Source: Bacillota bacterium (lineage in GTDB: Bacteria; Bacillota; Dethiobacteria; DTU022). Taken from it: a stretch of DNA of 64,000 bases. Where the stretch lies: assembly GCA_011389985.1 (NCBI GenBank), contig JAABTH010000003.1:86829-150828 (forward strand). Direction: 5' to 3'. The position numbers and the translations under genes are program-made. A model generated the notes under the pieces. It saw only the letters and a list, made by a program, of their open reading frames with translations, had not been told where the DNA came from and ran no database searches. The first letter of the stretch is position 1, and the number at the start of each line of letters is the position of its first letter. Of the stretch, positions 11,488-21,485 are shown piece after piece.

Positions 11488-11778
11488 GTGATTGCTCTGG
11501 TTGCAATAATAAAAATTAAACCTGGTATGGAAGAAAAAGTGGCATATGCCAGCCTTAAAATGGCTGAGGCAGTCAGTAAAAATGAAAAGGAATGTTTGCT
11601 GTATGAACCCTATATGCCAATTGAAGGGGCGGGAGAAGTATATATCCTTGAAAAGTACACCAGTTTAGAGGCTCTGGAAACACACCGGCATACTAACCAC
11701 TATCTTGAATTTAAAGAAGCTGTTAAAGATGCGGTTGAAGGTCCGCCATCGGTTACTATTTTAAAGCCGGTTGACTAA
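11488..11778 (+). CDS. Antibiotic biosynthesis monooxygenase (ABM/YgiN-like) family protein
   Basis: 96 aa; VAIIKIKPGMEEKVAYASLKM...EKYTSLEALETHRHTNHYLEF. Confidence 0.85.
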   Translation: MIALVAIIKIKPGMEEKVAYASLKMAEAVSKNEKECLLYEPYMPIEGAGEVYILEKYTSLEALETHRHTNHYLEFKEAVKDAVEGPPSVTILKPVD

Positions 11779-11791
11779 ATACTATCTATGT

Positions 11792-11828
11792 AAAATGCCT
11801 CCGCTCAGAATTTAAGCGGAGGCATTTT
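11792..11828. terminator. Bidirectional rho-independent terminator
   Basis: AAAATGCCTCCGCT-cagaattta-AGCGGAGGCATTTT, 14-bp perfect stem flanked by A/T runs. Confidence 0.85.
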
Positions 11829-12042
11829 AGGAAGTTAAAGGTTGTTTTGATGAAAGGTAAAACAACTTATTCGATTAAATCTGCCTGTATAATTCAAGTC
11901 ATTAATGGAGAGCCACCTGGTTCTTCTTTTTGCTGATCTAAACAGATAAATATTTATAATATACAGAAAAATATGTATAATAAACCAAGAGTAGGTCCAA
12001 CTTACACTAATAAAATTAATTTAAAATAGGGGGAAGGCACCT

Positions 12043-13833
12043 ATGTGGGCTTATGAAAAACCGGATAATCTTGTTGAGTGGTGGATTGAAAGCGAAAAGA
12101 AATATAAAGATACTCCGTTATTTTTAACTCACGATAACCGTGGTGGGCTCAATCCAATTAAGTATGGTGAGATCGGCGTCAGAATAAACAATGCCCGGGG
12201 CGGGCTGGCAGCGCTTGGCGTTGGCGCAGGAGATGCTGTTGGAATTATTTCAAATAACCGCCCTGAATGGGCAATACTTGCTTTTGCTGTATATGGTCGT
12301 AATGCAAGATTTGTTCCCATGTACGAAAAGGAGCTAGAAAAAACCTGGAAGTATATTATTCGTGACAGTGGGTTGAAGTTCCTGATCGTCTCAAATCATG
12401 ATATTTATGAGAAAGTAAAAGAATTCCCCTCAGAGATACCTGCTTTGAAAAATATTTACATTATTGACTCCGATAGTGAAAATAACCTGGCAGCACTTGA
12501 AAGGATAGGTGAAAAAGATCCGGTTACACCTTTAATACCGGTTCCTGATGATATTGCCGTGTTAATATATACCTCGGGAACAACAGCTGATCCGAAAGGA
12601 GTTCTGCTCAGCCATGGTAATATTACTTATAACGCCTTAACAGGTCACCGGCTGTTTCCCGATCTCAGAGAAGGTCTGGTTGGTATTTCTATGCTTCCCT
12701 GGGCCCACTCGTATGCGATCACTGCAGAGTTAACATCTTGGATACATTTTGGCGGTACTCTTGGTTTTATGCGGGATGTGAGTACTCTTGCCGAGGATAT
12801 GAGGCTTGTCAGGCCACATTTTATCGTTTCCGTACCGCGGGTATTTAATAAGGTTTATGATGTTATCCAGATGCGAATGAGTGAGCAAGGTGGATTTAAA
12901 AAGAAATTGTTTGACGTAGCTTGCTTTACGGCAAAACAAAAGCGTGAACTTTCTGAAGCTGGAAAAACAAGCCTGGCCATTAATATTAAACATGCTTTAC
13001 TTGATAAAATTGTTTTTTCCAAAATAAGAGAAGTTGTAGGTGGCCGCATTATCGGCGCAATGACCGGAAGTGCAGTAATGAATAAAAATATCGCCGAGTT
13101 TTTCTTTGATATCGGCATTTCAATCTACGACTGTTATGGGTTGACAGAAACTTCTCCCGGTGTAAGTATGAACAGCCCGCTGGCCTGGCGGATTGGCAGT
13201 GTGGGAAAAATTATGGAAGGTCAGAAAGTGGTAATCGATAAATCTGCATCTGAAGAAGGCGCTGAAGATGGTGAAATTATTGTTTACGGTCCGAATGTGA
13301 TGAAGGGTTATCATAATAAGCCGCAAGAGACGACAGCCGTAATAATGCCCGATGGTGGGTTTCGTACAGGTGATCGCGGCCGGCTTGATGAAGATGGCTT
13401 TCTCTGGATTACAGGCAGAATAAAGGAGCAGTACAAACTATCGAATGGTAAATATGTTTTTCCTGCAGCCATAGAAGAAGAGATTAAGCTTCTCCCAAAA
13501 GTAGCAAATGCCATGGTTTATGGTGATGGAAAGCCTTATAACGTATGCCTGGTATATCCCGATTTTGAAGTGGCGTCCCGTTGGGCGGCAGAAAAAGGCA
13601 TTTCGGGTGAACTGGTGGATCTGTTCGTGAACGAAGATTTTAAAGAAGCGCTAGAAGATGAAATTAAAGATCACCTTAGTGAAACATTCGGGCGCTATGA
13701 AATCCCCGAGAAATTCTATTTGATCGATGAAGATTTTACAGTTGACAATAAAATGTTAACCCAGACAATGAAGCTTAAGCGTCGAAATGTTATCGACAAA
13801 TACGCTGACGATATCGAAAAACTTTACAGTTAA
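12043..13833 (+). CDS. Long-chain acyl-CoA synthetase (AMP-forming)
   Basis: 596 aa; AVLIYTSGTTADPKGVLLSHGNI, YDCYGLTETSPGVS, GFRTGDRGRLDEDGFLWITGRIKEQYKLSNGKYV. Confidence 0.93.
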   Translation: MWAYEKPDNLVEWWIESEKKYKDTPLFLTHDNRGGLNPIKYGEIGVRINNARGGLAALGVGAGDAVGIISNNRPEWAILAFAVYGRNARFVPMYEKELEKTWKYIIRDSGLKFLIVSNHDIYEKVKEFPSEIPALKNIYIIDSDSENNLAALERIGEKDPVTPLIPVPDDIAVLIYTSGTTADPKGVLLSHGNITYNALTGHRLFPDLREGLVGISMLPWAHSYAITAELTSWIHFGGTLGFMRDVSTLAEDMRLVRPHFIVSVPRVFNKVYDVIQMRMSEQGGFKKKLFDVACFTAKQKRELSEAGKTSLAINIKHALLDKIVFSKIREVVGGRIIGAMTGSAVMNKNIAEFFFDIGISIYDCYGLTETSPGVSMNSPLAWRIGSVGKIMEGQKVVIDKSASEEGAEDGEIIVYGPNVMKGYHNKPQETTAVIMPDGGFRTGDRGRLDEDGFLWITGRIKEQYKLSNGKYVFPAAIEEEIKLLPKVANAMVYGDGKPYNVCLVYPDFEVASRWAAEKGISGELVDLFVNEDFKEALEDEIKDHLSETFGRYEIPEKFYLIDEDFTVDNKMLTQTMKLKRRNVIDKYADDIEKLYS

Positions 13834-13898
13834 AATATAAAGATGTAGATCTTAATAAAAAGAGCGGCTAATGTAGTATAATTCCACTATTTTTATAG

Positions 13899-15620
13899 CT
13901 ATTTGTGTTTCTGATCAAGAAAACGGACATTGTTTTTTACATAATTAAGGTATTCGTCAATTTCAGTTTTCATTCTGTTCTCGTCCCAATTATAGTATTC
14001 AGCCATTATTTCTGCTACTGCTGATGCAAGGTCCGGCTGTTTATAATGCCAGATTGTCCATTGCGCTTCGGTGCGTCTGCACAAAATATCCATCAGTTTA
14101 GGAGCAAATTCATTGTCGAGGATATAATCAACTTCGGCTCTGCAGTGCGGGTACCCTTCCAGCAATGATTTACCTTTATCGGGGCTGTTTTTTATCGCTT
14201 CAAGAATCTTTATCCCATCGCGGCCAAACTGAGTATAAAAATATTCCAGTTGTTCTGGGTGAGCAATATTCCGGAGGTTTTTTTCACTTAAGATCCGGTC
14301 GAATTCCTTCCTGCTTAAAGCGATTTTAAAAGGCTGTTTTGAAAAGCCAGGTTTGTTGTAGTCTGCTTTTGTAAAATCTTTAATGAGATTCTGTTTGACC
14401 AGGTAGAATAGAAGGTCTTCTGCCATGCGCCGGTGAGTTGTTGATTTCCCGCCGGCAATTGCTACCACTCCCTCTTCTGTCTGAAAGATTTCATGTTTAC
14501 GTGATACATCAGACTCGTGTCTGGCGCCTTCCTGCCTGATCAGTGGTCTGATCCCGGCATAAGCGCTAATTATATCATCATCTGTAAGTTGCGCATGAGG
14601 AAAAATCCGGTTAACTGTTCTTAAAAGGTAATCGCAATCAGGCCTTGTACACCAGGGTTCGTCCAGGTTCTTCGATTCAGGGTAGTAGGCAGTATCCGTG
14701 GTGCCGATCACTGAAACGCGCCCTCTGTGCAGAACGAAAAAAAAGCGCTCATCATCAAGAGAAATCAGGCTGAAAGCATTACAAATGCCGAGTCGTTCGG
14801 CCGGCACGACGATATGCACTCCTTTGGTCGGGAATATTCTTGGGCTCCAATTACCAAATGATGACAGCACTTGATCAGTCCATATACCCGCTGCAGAGAC
14901 CACACAGGAGCCTTTGATTTCAAAAAAATCTCCGCTAAATTCATTCTGCACAGAAACACCGGTAATTTGGCCTGCTGAATTTCTAATCAGTTTTTTTACG
15001 GTAGCATAATTTAGAGCGCTGGACTGGTTTTCAGGTTTGCTGATACTTTCCTTGATAATCTCCAGGGTTACCCTTGCATCATCACAATTTGTATCATAAT
15101 AGTAACCAGCCATAGTCATTTTTCCCAGTTCAGGGTCTTCAAGGGTTATGGCAGGTTCAAATTCTTCAATGAAAGAAGCGTTAAAAATTCGTCCTTTACG
15201 GTAATTTTTAAACTCACTGAACCAATCGGAAATTATTGTGTAAAGAAATACAGCAAGACGAACTTTCAAAGGCGTTGATTTACTTTTCTGGTAAGAGGGA
15301 TAGACAAAACCGAGTGGTCTTACCAGGTTTGGAAAGTGGCAGCGCAGCCAGTTGCGTTCACTGGTAGATTCACGAACCAGTCCAAATTCACCGGAGGCGA
15401 GGTAGCGAAGGCCACCGTGAAAGAGTTTAGATGAACGTGAAGATGTGCCGAAAGCAAAATCATTTTTATCAAGCAGACAGAACGAAATTCCCCTTAAAGC
15501 GCACTCACGGGCTATCCCAGCCCCGGTTATGCCGCCGCCGATAATAATCAGCTCATAAGTTCTGCCGGCAGCTGTGCGGATTGCATCATCCCGATCCCTG
15601 GCACTCCAGTTTCCAGCCAT
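13899..15620 (-). CDS. glpD: FAD-dependent glycerol-3-phosphate dehydrogenase
   Basis: ELIIIGGGITGAGIARECALRGISFCLLDKNDFAFGTSSRSSKLFHGGLRYL. ORF opens at 15710, but an AAAGGTGATCAG RBS favours the start MAGNW at 15620. Confidence 0.9.
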   Translation of the reverse strand: MAGNWSARDRDDAIRTAAGRTYELIIIGGGITGAGIARECALRGISFCLLDKNDFAFGTSSRSSKLFHGGLRYLASGEFGLVRESTSERNWLRCHFPNLVRPLGFVYPSYQKSKSTPLKVRLAVFLYTIISDWFSEFKNYRKGRIFNASFIEEFEPAITLEDPELGKMTMAGYYYDTNCDDARVTLEIIKESISKPENQSSALNYATVKKLIRNSAGQITGVSVQNEFSGDFFEIKGSCVVSAAGIWTDQVLSSFGNWSPRIFPTKGVHIVVPAERLGICNAFSLISLDDERFFFVLHRGRVSVIGTTDTAYYPESKNLDEPWCTRPDCDYLLRTVNRIFPHAQLTDDDIISAYAGIRPLIRQEGARHESDVSRKHEIFQTEEGVVAIAGGKSTTHRRMAEDLLFYLVKQNLIKDFTKADYNKPGFSKQPFKIALSRKEFDRILSEKNLRNIAHPEQLEYFYTQFGRDGIKILEAIKNSPDKGKSLLEGYPHCRAEVDYILDNEFAPKLMDILCRRTEAQWTIWHYKQPDLASAVAEIMAEYYNWDENRMKTEIDEYLNYVKNNVRFLDQKHK

Positions 15621-15678
15621 CTGATCACCTTTTCTCATGTTTTTGCATGATATTCCCGGCGCTGATCTATATATGTCA

Positions 15679-15807
15679 TTACCTGTTGCAGTGCTGTCCA
15701 TTATTAACAACCAGCGCCAGGGCTTGAGTTTGGGTCTCAGCCAGTTGAATGCTTTTTTCCACTATTTTGCGTGCATTACAGGCAATTACATTTGTTGAAT
15801 CCGGCAC
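15679..15807 (-). CDS. Possible 42-aa small ORF upstream of glpD (GTG start)
   Basis: MPDSTNVIACNARKIVEKSIQLAETQTQALALVVNNGQHCNR*; AAAGGGGC upstream of GTG. Codon-like composition but no family recognised. Confidence 0.25.
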   Translation of the reverse strand: MPDSTNVIACNARKIVEKSIQLAETQTQALALVVNNGQHCNR

Positions 15808-15961
15808 AAAGATTGCCCCTTTCCGTCAATTATAGAAATAATTAAACAAAAGGGACTAAATTCCTTTATTACACTCCACAAAAAGGGCTGAATCCTGTAA
15901 ACTGAAGTAAGCAAGACTAAAATCCACCTTAGACCAGAAGAGTTGGCAGAAGCTTAAATGG

Positions 15962-17248
15962 TTGAAGAAAAGAGTGATGAATATGGAAATTTGCGAGGCA
16001 AAAGAAAAAGTTGTTCTGGCCGGTAAGAGGTTAGTTGAAACAGGGCTTATTGCCCGCACCTGGGGTAATGTCAGCTGCCGTGTTGATGAAAACAAATTCG
16101 TAATTACTCCCAGCGGCCGTGCTTACGAAACTCTGACACCAGATGAAATTGTTACAGTTAATATTAATGATGAAAGCTTTGAAGGAAGTATTGAACCCTC
16201 CTCAGAAAAAGGAGTCCATGCAGCTGCTTACAGTGAGCGTAAAGATATTAATTTTATTATCCATACCCATCAGCTTAATGCCTCAGCTCTCAGTCCTCTT
16301 GGGCTAAATATAGAAGTTATATCTTCAGAAGCATTTGATGCGCTGGGTGGAAATATTATATTTGTGCCTTATGGTTTGCCGGGAACTAAAACCCTTAAAA
16401 TGAATGTTGCATCCGCCATCTCTTCCACCGGCAGTAAAGCCTATCTTATGCAGGCTCACGGCGCGTTATGCCTTGGCGAGAACGATGAAGAAGCCTTCAG
16501 TGTTGCATCAATGATGGAAAAGGTCTGCCACGATTATCTGGTAAACCGCTATCTGGAGGTTAGCGACAGAAGCAGCTTTGATCCTGATGAGTTGAAAGAT
16601 TACTACGTAAATCACTACGGCAATCAGGGATTCACAGCCGGATTAGAGGTGAAGTATTTATATTGCAGCGTTCGGGAGGGTGATTCTTTTAGTTTTTATC
16701 TTTCGGGTGGAGAGACAATGGCGCCTAAAAGCTGCAATCCGGAACCAAAAAGTGATGTAAAAATTAGCCTTGAAAATCCAGATTATGGCAACATTGAAGA
16801 ACGCGAGGCAGCGGCCATTCACTGTGCAATCTATAGAAAACGTAATGATCTTGGGGCAATAGTGCATAGTTTACTCCCTGATATTTTATCTGTTTCACGA
16901 ACCGGTAGAGCCGTATATCCCATGATTGATGATTTTGCTCAAATCATCGGTGTAAATACCAGGGTTGCTTTTCCGGATTATAAAGCCACTCCGGAAAAAG
17001 TGGCCGGAGAAATACTAAGCAAAATGAAAAAACGCCATGCAGTAATATTAGCCGGTAATGGTGCCTTATGCTGCGGCCCTGATAGCAGCGATGCAGTTGC
17101 AGCCGAGATCATATTTGAGAAGAACTGCAGGGCAGTAATTGCTGCCGATCTATTTGGAAGGGGCAGACCAATAAACCCCCGGGAATGCTTGCTGATGCGT
17201 CATATATATCTTACACGTTATTCAAAATTAGCCACTTCTGCAAAATAA
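15962..17248 (+). CDS. Tandem-domain class II aldolase/adducin family protein
   Basis: N-half has ITPSGRAYETL, SSE, HTH and AHGALCLG; C-half repeats the fold with VHSLLP and AGNGALCCG. Confidence 0.85.
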   Translation: MKKRVMNMEICEAKEKVVLAGKRLVETGLIARTWGNVSCRVDENKFVITPSGRAYETLTPDEIVTVNINDESFEGSIEPSSEKGVHAAAYSERKDINFIIHTHQLNASALSPLGLNIEVISSEAFDALGGNIIFVPYGLPGTKTLKMNVASAISSTGSKAYLMQAHGALCLGENDEEAFSVASMMEKVCHDYLVNRYLEVSDRSSFDPDELKDYYVNHYGNQGFTAGLEVKYLYCSVREGDSFSFYLSGGETMAPKSCNPEPKSDVKISLENPDYGNIEEREAAAIHCAIYRKRNDLGAIVHSLLPDILSVSRTGRAVYPMIDDFAQIIGVNTRVAFPDYKATPEKVAGEILSKMKKRHAVILAGNGALCCGPDSSDAVAAEIIFEKNCRAVIAADLFGRGRPINPRECLLMRHIYLTRYSKLATSAK

Positions 17249-17306
17249 CTCAAATTAGTGTCAGACATAAATTTAACTTATTTTTTTGGGGTTTCCTATT
17301 CTTTTA

Positions 17307-17350
17307 TATGAAATTTAAATTTCATAAAAATTTATGTTGAAATATTTTCA
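17307..17350. promoter_or_regulatory. Two adjacent TGAAA-Nx-TTTCA operators, candidate RpiR-family sites
   Basis: 17307-17326 TATGAAATTTAAATTTCATA (20-bp perfect palindrome) and 17338-17350 TGAAATATTTTCA, upstream of the dpp-like operon that encodes its own RpiR regulator. Confidence 0.55.
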
Positions 17351-17420
17351 TCATTATGTTATATTGTATGAAAAGTTTCTTTATTCTTCACGCACTCAAC
17401 TCTGAAAAAGGTGGGCGCGA

Positions 17421-18431
17421 ATGGCTTTATACAAATATTTCATTAAAAGACTTGCTTTAACCCTGCCAACGCTGATTGGTGTCAGTATTATTGTATTTTT
17501 GCTCATACATATGATCCCCGGCGATCCTGTCGATATAATGCTTGGTGACAGGGTAACTGATGCTGCCAGATTGGCTTTGGAGGAAAGGCTTGGACTTAAT
17601 CAGCCTTTACATATCCAGTACTGGAATTGGTTTTCAAATGCAATCAGGGGCGATTTCGGTATTTCGATCAGAAGCAACCAGCCAGTGATTGAAGAAATAA
17701 TGAGTAGGCTCCCGGCCACTGTTGAGTTAACAGTGGTCGCTTTATTGATAGCAGTAATATTTGGTATTTTGTTTGGAGTAAGCGCTGCACGTTATCGGAA
17801 TACACCCATTGATTACTCGATGATTGGCTTTTCACTGCTTGGGGTTTCCATTCCGATTTTTTGGCTCGGGATGATGCTTATCTTTTTCTTTTCAGTTATG
17901 CTTGGTTGGCTGCCGGTATCGGGGCGTTTGGCCATGGGGACCGCAATACCGCAGGTTACGGGATTGTACCTGGTTGATGCTCTTATTTCTGGAAAGATCG
18001 GTGCATTTTGGGATGCTCTTAAGCATCTGGCCCTACCTGCGTTCTCGCTCGCTACAGTATCGCTGGCTCTTATAGTAAGGGTAACCCGCTCAAGCATGCT
18101 GGATATCCTCAGTGAAGACTACATCCGTACAGCACGGGCTAAAGGAGTACACGAAAGTAAAGTTATTTATACTCACGCACTGAAAAATGCAATGATTCCT
18201 GTTGTTACTGTAATAGGACTACAGCTGGCTAAGCTGATGGGGGGCGCCATATTAACTGAGACAGTTTTTTCCTGGCCAGGCATTGGCCGGCTCATAATAA
18301 CTGCTATCGGTGTACGCGATTATCCTGTCGTGCAGGGTGTTGTCTTTTTTGTCGCCTTTGCTTTTATTGCTATCAATATAGTTGTTGATCTCTTTTATGC
18401 CTACCTGGATCCACGTATTCGCTACGATTGA
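17421..18431 (+). CDS. Peptide/nickel-type ABC transporter permease (DppB/OppB family)
   Basis: MALYKYFIKRLALTLPTLIGVSIIVFLLIHMIPGDPVDIM...ETVFSWPGIGRLIITAI. Confidence 0.93.
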   Translation: MALYKYFIKRLALTLPTLIGVSIIVFLLIHMIPGDPVDIMLGDRVTDAARLALEERLGLNQPLHIQYWNWFSNAIRGDFGISIRSNQPVIEEIMSRLPATVELTVVALLIAVIFGILFGVSAARYRNTPIDYSMIGFSLLGVSIPIFWLGMMLIFFFSVMLGWLPVSGRLAMGTAIPQVTGLYLVDALISGKIGAFWDALKHLALPAFSLATVSLALIVRVTRSSMLDILSEDYIRTARAKGVHESKVIYTHALKNAMIPVVTVIGLQLAKLMGGAILTETVFSWPGIGRLIITAIGVRDYPVVQGVVFFVAFAFIAINIVVDLFYAYLDPRIRYD

Positions 18432-18448
18432 TAAGGAGAGTTAAACCG

Positions 18449-19306
18449 GTGAACAGTGAATTTAAACAGGTTGTCAGAGTATATAAGCGAAACAAGCTGG
18501 CGGTAGTTGCTTTTTTCATTGCGCTCATTTTGATGATTCTTGCTGTTATCGGCCCATATCTTGCTCCTTATGATCCGGTAGAAATTAACTTGCAGTTGCG
18601 TTTTGAGCCGGGCTTTTGGGAAGGCAGCACCGATCATTTTTTAGGTACTGATAACCTGGGCCGTGATATTTTTTCACGTATCCTTTATGGAACCGGCATT
18701 TCACTTAAAGTAGGCTATGCAGTAATTGCTATAACTGCAGTTATCGGGTTATTTATTGGCTTGGTTTCAGGTTACTTTGGCGGAGTTGTCGATATTGTCA
18801 TAATGCGGTTTATTGATATTCTACTTGCTTTCCCTCCCCTGCTGCTGGCTTTGGTTATAGCCGCAACTCTTGGAACCGGCATTGAAAAGGCAATGCTTGC
18901 TATAGCCATTATATATATACCCAGCCTGGCCCGTATTGTGCGCGGCTCTGTCCTGACGGTAAAAGAAATGCCTTATGTGGAGGCCTCCAGAGCAATGGGT
19001 GCAGGAAATATATGGATAATCCTTGGTCATGTTCTGCCAAATGTTTTAACCCCGGTTATAGTCTATTTAACCCTGCTTCTTGGGGATGCTATTTTATACA
19101 CTGCCGCACTCGGTTTTTTGGGGGTCGGAATTGACCCTACCACACCGGAATGGGGCGCAATGCTCAGCAGTGGAAAAGACTTTTTAATACTCGGTAAATG
19201 GTGGATTACCGTTTTCCCGGGCATCATGATATTTCTTGCAGTCCTTTCTTTTAACCTCTTCGGCGATGGCCTGCGGGAGGCAGTTGATTCAAAACTGAGA
19301 TTGTAA
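18449..19306 (+). CDS. Peptide/nickel-type ABC transporter permease (DppC/OppC family)
   Basis: GTDNLGRDIFSRILYGTGISLKVG...LYTAALGFLGVGIDPTTPEWGAML; GTG start after AAGGAGAG. Confidence 0.93.
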   Translation: MNSEFKQVVRVYKRNKLAVVAFFIALILMILAVIGPYLAPYDPVEINLQLRFEPGFWEGSTDHFLGTDNLGRDIFSRILYGTGISLKVGYAVIAITAVIGLFIGLVSGYFGGVVDIVIMRFIDILLAFPPLLLALVIAATLGTGIEKAMLAIAIIYIPSLARIVRGSVLTVKEMPYVEASRAMGAGNIWIILGHVLPNVLTPVIVYLTLLLGDAILYTAALGFLGVGIDPTTPEWGAMLSSGKDFLILGKWWITVFPGIMIFLAVLSFNLFGDGLREAVDSKLRL

Positions 19307-19332
19307 ATAGCTTTAAAGAAAGGGGTTTACTT

Positions 19333-20292
19333 TTGCCTGATTTGTCACTGTTAAAAGTAAATAACTTAAAAATTGAATTTGCAACAGATCGATCAAAAAT
19401 TCTGGCTGTCGACGGAATCGATATCAGCCTTAAGAGAGGTAAAACTCTCGGTTTGGTTGGTGAATCAGGTTGTGGAAAAAGTGTTACTGCCCTGGCAATA
19501 ATGGGGTTACTGCCCAGGCACGCCTCAATCAGTGGAGAGGTCTTTTTTAAGGAAAGGGATTTACTTAAGCTTAAAAATAAAGACATGGCAAAAATCCGGG
19601 GCAACCAGATATCAATGATATTCCAGGAACCAATGACTTCACTTAATCCGGTCTTCAATATCGAATACCAGATGGCTGAAGTGTTTAAGCTGCACCGGGG
19701 AAAAAGCGGTAAAGAGGTTCGGCCTGAAATCGTTGACTTGCTTCGGACAGTAGGTATACCGAATCCTGAAAGACGAATGAAAGATTTCCCTCACCAGCTT
19801 AGCGGCGGAATGCGTCAGAGAGTAATGATAGCTATAGCTATGGCCTGCGAGCCGGATATACTGATTGCTGATGAGCCAACTACAGCTCTTGACGTTACCA
19901 TTCAGGCCCAGATTTTGGAGTTGATGAATGAGCTGCAGAGAGTTCATGATACCGGCCTGCTGATGATAACTCACGATTTGGGAGTTATTGCCCAGGTTGC
20001 AGAAAAAGTAGTGGTTATGTATGCCGGCCACATCATGGAGTATTCCGGTGTTAAAGAAATATTTTCTGATCCGCTTCATCCATATACAAGAGGATTATTA
20101 AAAACTATACCCAGAATTTCAAGGAAAACAAAACGGCTAGAAGAGATTAAGGGTACGGTGCCTCACATGTCGAATGTGCCGCCGGGTTGCCGCTTTCATG
20201 ATCGCTGCAGCGAACGCCTGGCCCGCTGTTCTAAAGAGACGCCGCCTGTCAGCCAGGTTAACGGAAGGACTGTACGATGCTGGCTATACTAA
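19333..20292 (+). CDS. Peptide ABC transporter ATP-binding protein (DppD/OppD family)
   Basis: GLVGESGCGKSVTA, HQLSGGMRQRVMIAIAMACEPDILIADEPTTALDVTIQ, C-terminal oligopeptide signature PPGCRFHDRC. Confidence 0.95.
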   Translation: MPDLSLLKVNNLKIEFATDRSKILAVDGIDISLKRGKTLGLVGESGCGKSVTALAIMGLLPRHASISGEVFFKERDLLKLKNKDMAKIRGNQISMIFQEPMTSLNPVFNIEYQMAEVFKLHRGKSGKEVRPEIVDLLRTVGIPNPERRMKDFPHQLSGGMRQRVMIAIAMACEPDILIADEPTTALDVTIQAQILELMNELQRVHDTGLLMITHDLGVIAQVAEKVVVMYAGHIMEYSGVKEIFSDPLHPYTRGLLKTIPRISRKTKRLEEIKGTVPHMSNVPPGCRFHDRCSERLARCSKETPPVSQVNGRTVRCWLY

Positions 20293-20312
20293 TAATATAT
20301 GGAGAGATATAA

Positions 20313-21296
20313 ATGAAGCCTCTGATTACAGTCAGTAATCTTAAAATGCATTATCCGATTAAAAAAGTTGACAGCTTTACGAAGTATGATCTTTTAAAAG
20401 CTGTAGACGGAATCAGTTTTGACCTTTTTGAAGGAGAAACACTGGGGTTGGTCGGTGAATCAGGTTGTGGCAAGTCTACGACCCGAAAACTTTTACTAAA
20501 TGTAGAACCTCCTACAGGTGGTGAGGTGTTTTACAATGATGAAAATATATTTACGATGGACCGTTCTAGTCTGAAGGATTATCGGCGCAATGTACAGACT
20601 GTTTACCAGGATCCTTATTCCTCTTTGAACCCCAAGTGGAAGGTTTTAAAACTTGTTTCGGAGCCTTTAATTGTTCATAAAATTGGCAGCAGGAAAAGCC
20701 GTGAAGTTAAAGTTCGCGAGCTGTTATCACTTGTTGGTTTGAGAGAACAGTACATTGACAGCTTTGCCCATGAATTCAGCGGAGGGCAGCGTCAGAGGAT
20801 CTGTATAGCCCGTGCCCTTGCCCTGGATCCTCGGGTTATCATAGCCGATGAGCCTGTATCGGCGCTTGATGTATCAATTCAGGCCCAGGTAATAAATTTA
20901 TTTAAAGATTTGAAAGAAAGGCTTAATCTTACTTATTTATTTATCTCACATGATTTAAATGTTGTAAAACATATCAGTGATCGTGTTGCTGTTATGTATC
21001 TGGGTAAAATAGTTGAAACAGCTTCTTGTGATGATCTTTTTGATAACCCCAAACATCCCTATACAAAAGCATTAATTAAATCTATTCCGGTAGCTGATCC
21101 TGAAGAAAAAACAGCTGTTGCTGCTCTTAAAGGTGAAATTCCGAGCCCGATTGATCCTCCCCCGGGATGTGCTTTCCATACCAGGTGTCCGGAAGCAATG
21201 GATAGGTGCAGAGAAATTATTCCGGAAATGTTCTCTATTTCAGGCGATCACCAGGTTTCTTGCCATCTTTACACAGGGGGCAATAAAACTGTATAG
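20313..21296 (+). CDS. Peptide ABC transporter ATP-binding protein (DppF/OppF family)
   Basis: GLVGESGCGKSTTRK, EFSGGQRQRICIARALALDPRVIIADEPVSALDVSIQ, PPGCAFHTRCPEA. Confidence 0.95.
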   Translation: MKPLITVSNLKMHYPIKKVDSFTKYDLLKAVDGISFDLFEGETLGLVGESGCGKSTTRKLLLNVEPPTGGEVFYNDENIFTMDRSSLKDYRRNVQTVYQDPYSSLNPKWKVLKLVSEPLIVHKIGSRKSREVKVRELLSLVGLREQYIDSFAHEFSGGQRQRICIARALALDPRVIIADEPVSALDVSIQAQVINLFKDLKERLNLTYLFISHDLNVVKHISDRVAVMYLGKIVETASCDDLFDNPKHPYTKALIKSIPVADPEEKTAVAALKGEIPSPIDPPPGCAFHTRCPEAMDRCREIIPEMFSISGDHQVSCHLYTGGNKTV

Positions 21297-21485
21297 GAGG
21301 GATTGATACGGTTCCAGATAGCTCCGTGATCTGAATCACAGCGTTTGGAGGGAGGCGAAAGCAGAAAAAGATTTATTCAGAATGTTTTAGAGGGGTATTT
21401 ATCTTAAAAGGACCGGATAACCTGATTTTTTTTAACGGGGTCATCCAAGTCCTGCCAATTTATTTGGAGAAAGCGAGGATATGTT

